A stretch of DNA of 64,000 nt from Paradesertivirga superstes. Lineage in GTDB: Bacteria; Bacteroidota; Bacteroidia; Sphingobacteriales; Sphingobacteriaceae. Of the stretch, positions 62,011 to 64,000 are shown in pieces; within the stretch, counting starts at the first letter, position 1; the number at the start of each line of letters is the position of its first letter. The position numbers and the translations under genes were made by a program. The stretch is from contig NZ_JBBJCN010000003.1 in NCBI RefSeq assembly GCF_037622515.1, positions 558,001 through 622,000 of the forward strand. The letters run 5' to 3'. Under the pieces are notes generated by a model. That model had not been told where the DNA came from and did no database searches. It was given only the letters and a program-made list of their open reading frames with translations.

Positions 62011-63291
62011 TTAATATTTATACTTCCCCTTCCACAAAGTCTTCAACCTTTCTCTTAATTTCTGCTCCGCGGCATTATTTCCTGGCTGATATAAGGTGCT
62101 TCCTTTTAACGAATCAGGAAAATACTCCTGCTCCTCAAAGTTCCCTTCAAAAGAATGAGAATATTTGTAATCCTTACCATAACCAATATTTTTCATCAGC
62201 TTGGTTGGTGCATTACGGATATGTAGCGGAACTGGCAAATCTCCGGTTCGTGCAACCAGTTCCTGAGCCTTATTGATAGCGTCATAACTGGCATTACTTT
62301 TTGGTGAAGAGGCCAGATAGGTAACAGTTTGAGATAAAATTATCCGGGATTCAGGCCAGCCGATTACATTAACAGCCTGGAAACAATTATTCGCTAAGAG
62401 CAGAGCATTGGGGTTAGCATTTCCCACATCTTCTGAGGCAAGAATTAATAGCCTCCGGGCTATAAAAAGCGGGTCTTCACCACCTGCAATCATCCTGGCG
62501 AGCCAGTAAACTGCAGCATTGGGATCGCTGCCACGGATAGATTTTATGAATGCGGAAATAATATCGTAATGATTCTCACCAGCTTTATCATACAAGGCCA
62601 TGTTCTGCTGAACATTTTCTAATACCAGCTGATTGGTTATGGTCAGCTTATCCGTTCCGACAGCATTTACCACAAGTTCCAGAACATTTAATAATCTCCG
62701 GGCATCGCCACCGGAAAGACGGAACAATGCTTCGTATTCATTTATTTCAATTTGCTTACGCGATAAATAATCGTCTTTGATTAAGGCCCGATTTATTAGA
62801 TGGGTTAAATCTTCCTCCGTTAAAGGTTTAAGGATATAAACCTGGCATCGCGATAGCAAAGCGGAAATAACCTCGAAAGAAGGATTTTCTGTGGTTGCCC
62901 CTATCAAGGTTACCAAACCACGTTCAACCGCTCCCAAAAGAGAATCTTGCTGAGATTTAGAGAAGCGATGTATTTCATCTATAAATAGAACGGGAAGATT
63001 TTCGTTAGTATGTTTAAGAGCAGTTGCTTTATCAATAACTTCCCTTATATCTTTAACACCCGAATTAATAGCACTTAAGCTAAAAAATGGTCGGTCGAGC
63101 TGCCTCGAGATAATATACGCCAAAGTAGTTTTACCAACTCCAGGCGGGCCCCATAAAATCAGCGAAGGCAGATTACCACTTTCGATGGCTTTCCGAAGTA
63201 TTGCGTTTTGGCCGACTAAATGTTGCTGTCCAACATAATCATCTAAAGTTGCCGGGCGCATTCGTTCTGCTAATGGAGCAAGGGTTGCCAT
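62011..63291 (-). CDS. rarA: Replication-associated recombination protein A
   Basis: AAA+ ATPase acting at stalled replication forks with SSB. The 426 residues show MRPATLDDYVGQQHLVG, Walker A LWGPPGVGKTT (about 46-56), Walker B LFIDEIHRF, TENPSFEV sensor and the C-terminal tetramerisation domain. Usual length about 420-440. Confidence 0.95.
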   Translation of the reverse strand: MATLAPLAERMRPATLDDYVGQQHLVGQNAILRKAIESGNLPSLILWGPPGVGKTTLAYIISRQLDRPFFSLSAINSGVKDIREVIDKATALKHTNENLPVLFIDEIHRFSKSQQDSLLGAVERGLVTLIGATTENPSFEVISALLSRCQVYILKPLTEEDLTHLINRALIKDDYLSRKQIEINEYEALFRLSGGDARRLLNVLELVVNAVGTDKLTITNQLVLENVQQNMALYDKAGENHYDIISAFIKSIRGSDPNAAVYWLARMIAGGEDPLFIARRLLILASEDVGNANPNALLLANNCFQAVNVIGWPESRIILSQTVTYLASSPKSNASYDAINKAQELVARTGDLPVPLHIRNAPTKLMKNIGYGKDYKYSHSFEGNFEEQEYFPDSLKGSTLYQPGNNAAEQKLRERLKTLWKGKYKY

Positions 63292-63299
63292 AGATTTTA

Positions 63300-63413
63300 A
63301 ATTGTTTTATCTGCCTGGCTTCAGGAAAATTTAACGCAAAGCAGTCAAGATTAAGCGCAAAGACCACCAAGAACATGAGCAGTGCATACCCTCCGAGTTC
63401 TTTGCGTGAAACC
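63300..63413. other. Intergenic DNA with decayed CGCAAAGA repeat
   Basis: GCGCAAAGACCACCAAGAAC (63354 on) is followed by GTTCTTTGCGT near 63397, an imperfect inverted repeat. No T run or gene. Confidence 0.3.
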
Positions 63414-64000
63414 CTACCCTTTTTTCACTTCCTTTGCCCAGGCATCCTTTAGGGTAACGGTTCTGTTGAAAACAAGTTTTTCGGAACTAGATTCTTTATC
63501 CAGCGTAAAATATCCTTTTCTTAAAAATTGATATCCTCTTCCCATTTCGGCATTATTCAGGTCTTGTTCGATATAAGCGTTCGGAATAACCTGCAGACTA
63601 TCAGTATTAATATATTCTTTAAAATCGCGCTCTTCATTTCCGGGATCTTCTACGCGGAAAAGTCTGTCGTATAATCTTACCTCTGCATTAGCGGCATGTT
63701 TAACACTTACCCAATGAATAGTTCCCTTTACATTGATTCCGGAGGTATCTTCTCCAGATTTAGACTCTGGGAAATATGAACAATGTACCTCTGTAACATT
63801 TCCGAATTCGTCTTTAACAAAATCCTCACATTTGACAATGTAGGCATGCTTCAAACGGACCATTAAGCCAGGCCCTAAGCGGAAGTATTTCTTCGCAGGA
63901 TTCTCCATGAAATCATCGCGTTCAATCCACAACTCTTTACCAAAAGGAATTTCTCTTATCCCTTCTCCACCTTCAACTTCGGGATTATTCTCGCCGTAAA
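63414..64000 (-). CDS. glnS: Glutamine--tRNA ligase, C-terminal part
   Basis: The leftward frame continues past the right window edge. The visible 195 residues are the two-barrel anticodon-binding region of GlnRS: REIPFGKELWIERDDFMENP, FRLGPGLMVRLKHAYIV, GTIHWVS, YDRLFRVEDP and the final SEKLVFNRTVTLKDAWAKE. It charges tRNA-Gln. The ATG at 63932 is internal. Confidence 0.96.
   Translation of the reverse strand, partial: YGENNPEVEGGEGIREIPFGKELWIERDDFMENPAKKYFRLGPGLMVRLKHAYIVKCEDFVKDEFGNVTEVHCSYFPESKSGEDTSGINVKGTIHWVSVKHAANAEVRLYDRLFRVEDPGNEERDFKEYINTDSLQVIPNAYIEQDLNNAEMGRGYQFLRKGYFTLDKESSSEKLVFNRTVTLKDAWAKEVKKG

Overview
The window is chromosomal DNA of a Gram-negative member of the Bacteroidota, most likely Sphingobacteriaceae (Pedobacter/Mucilaginibacter type). 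The evidence is the TAnnTTTG -7 promoter element in front of many genes, a proC-argE-argH cluster, an IPExxxVDY gene beside pyk, split pyruvate dehydrogenase genes, DUF5687 and four-helix-bundle proteins, many small lipoproteins, and the absence of strong Shine-Dalgarno sequences. It is mainly housekeeping DNA with about 63 genes. There is no prophage, CRISPR array or intact insertion sequence.

Layout. 1-4.5 kb: end of an arginine/proline operon (proC, argE, argH, an aminotransferase) with a 0.5-kb element carrying a four-helix-bundle gene wedged between argE and argH. 4.8-9.1 kb: two secreted proteins, an unknown protein, an RsmI-like methylase and a flavin monooxygenase. 9.1-14.4 kb: leftward genes miaE, nadD, gmk, yicC, rnc, fabF, acpP. 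14.5-20.1 kb: IPExxxVDY, pyk and a class II ribonucleotide reductase. 20.2-26.5 kb: small proteins, NlpC/P60 peptidase, a transglutaminase/Anbu pair, pdhB, an Lrp regulator. 26.5-27.4 kb: a tRNA-Leu-like gene with an abnormal anticodon arm and long variable arm, a transposase remnant and tRNA-Asp. 27.5-34.5 kb: prfA, a DUF6807 protein, lpxH, an S9 peptidase, a histidine kinase, a DinB protein. 34.6-38.4 kb: a four-gene type III polyketide synthase cluster. 38.4-41.2 kb: a PhoR-like kinase, a PhoU-like protein and a PiT phosphate transporter behind a Pho-box-like repeat. 41.3-49.5 kb: hisS, phosphoesterase, barrel protein, LTA-synthase-like enzyme, phosphatase, S1/P1 nuclease, lipoprotein, fumC. 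49.6-58.8 kb: serine hydrolase, receiver protein, YbaB, pdhA and the E2 gene, a double aspartic protease with PDZ, a secreted flavoprotein, YfiT, an OmpA lipoprotein. 59-64 kb: SDR, an ABC exporter pair, rarA and the 3' part of glnS.

How the genes fit together: arginine and proline synthesis at the left; central carbon flow (pyk, PDH E1/E2, fumC) spread over the window; fatty-acid genes acpP/fabF transcribed with rnc; envelope functions (lpxH, LTA-synthase-like, OmpA, many lipoproteins); phosphate uptake; and a likely phenolic-lipid or quinone pathway.

The most unusual items are the TTAA-flanked element with 35-bp inverted ends in the arg operon, the aberrant tRNA-like RNA, the type III PKS cluster, and a repeated arrangement in which the -7 promoter element lies only 3-5 bases before the start codon of several genes, implying leaderless mRNAs.
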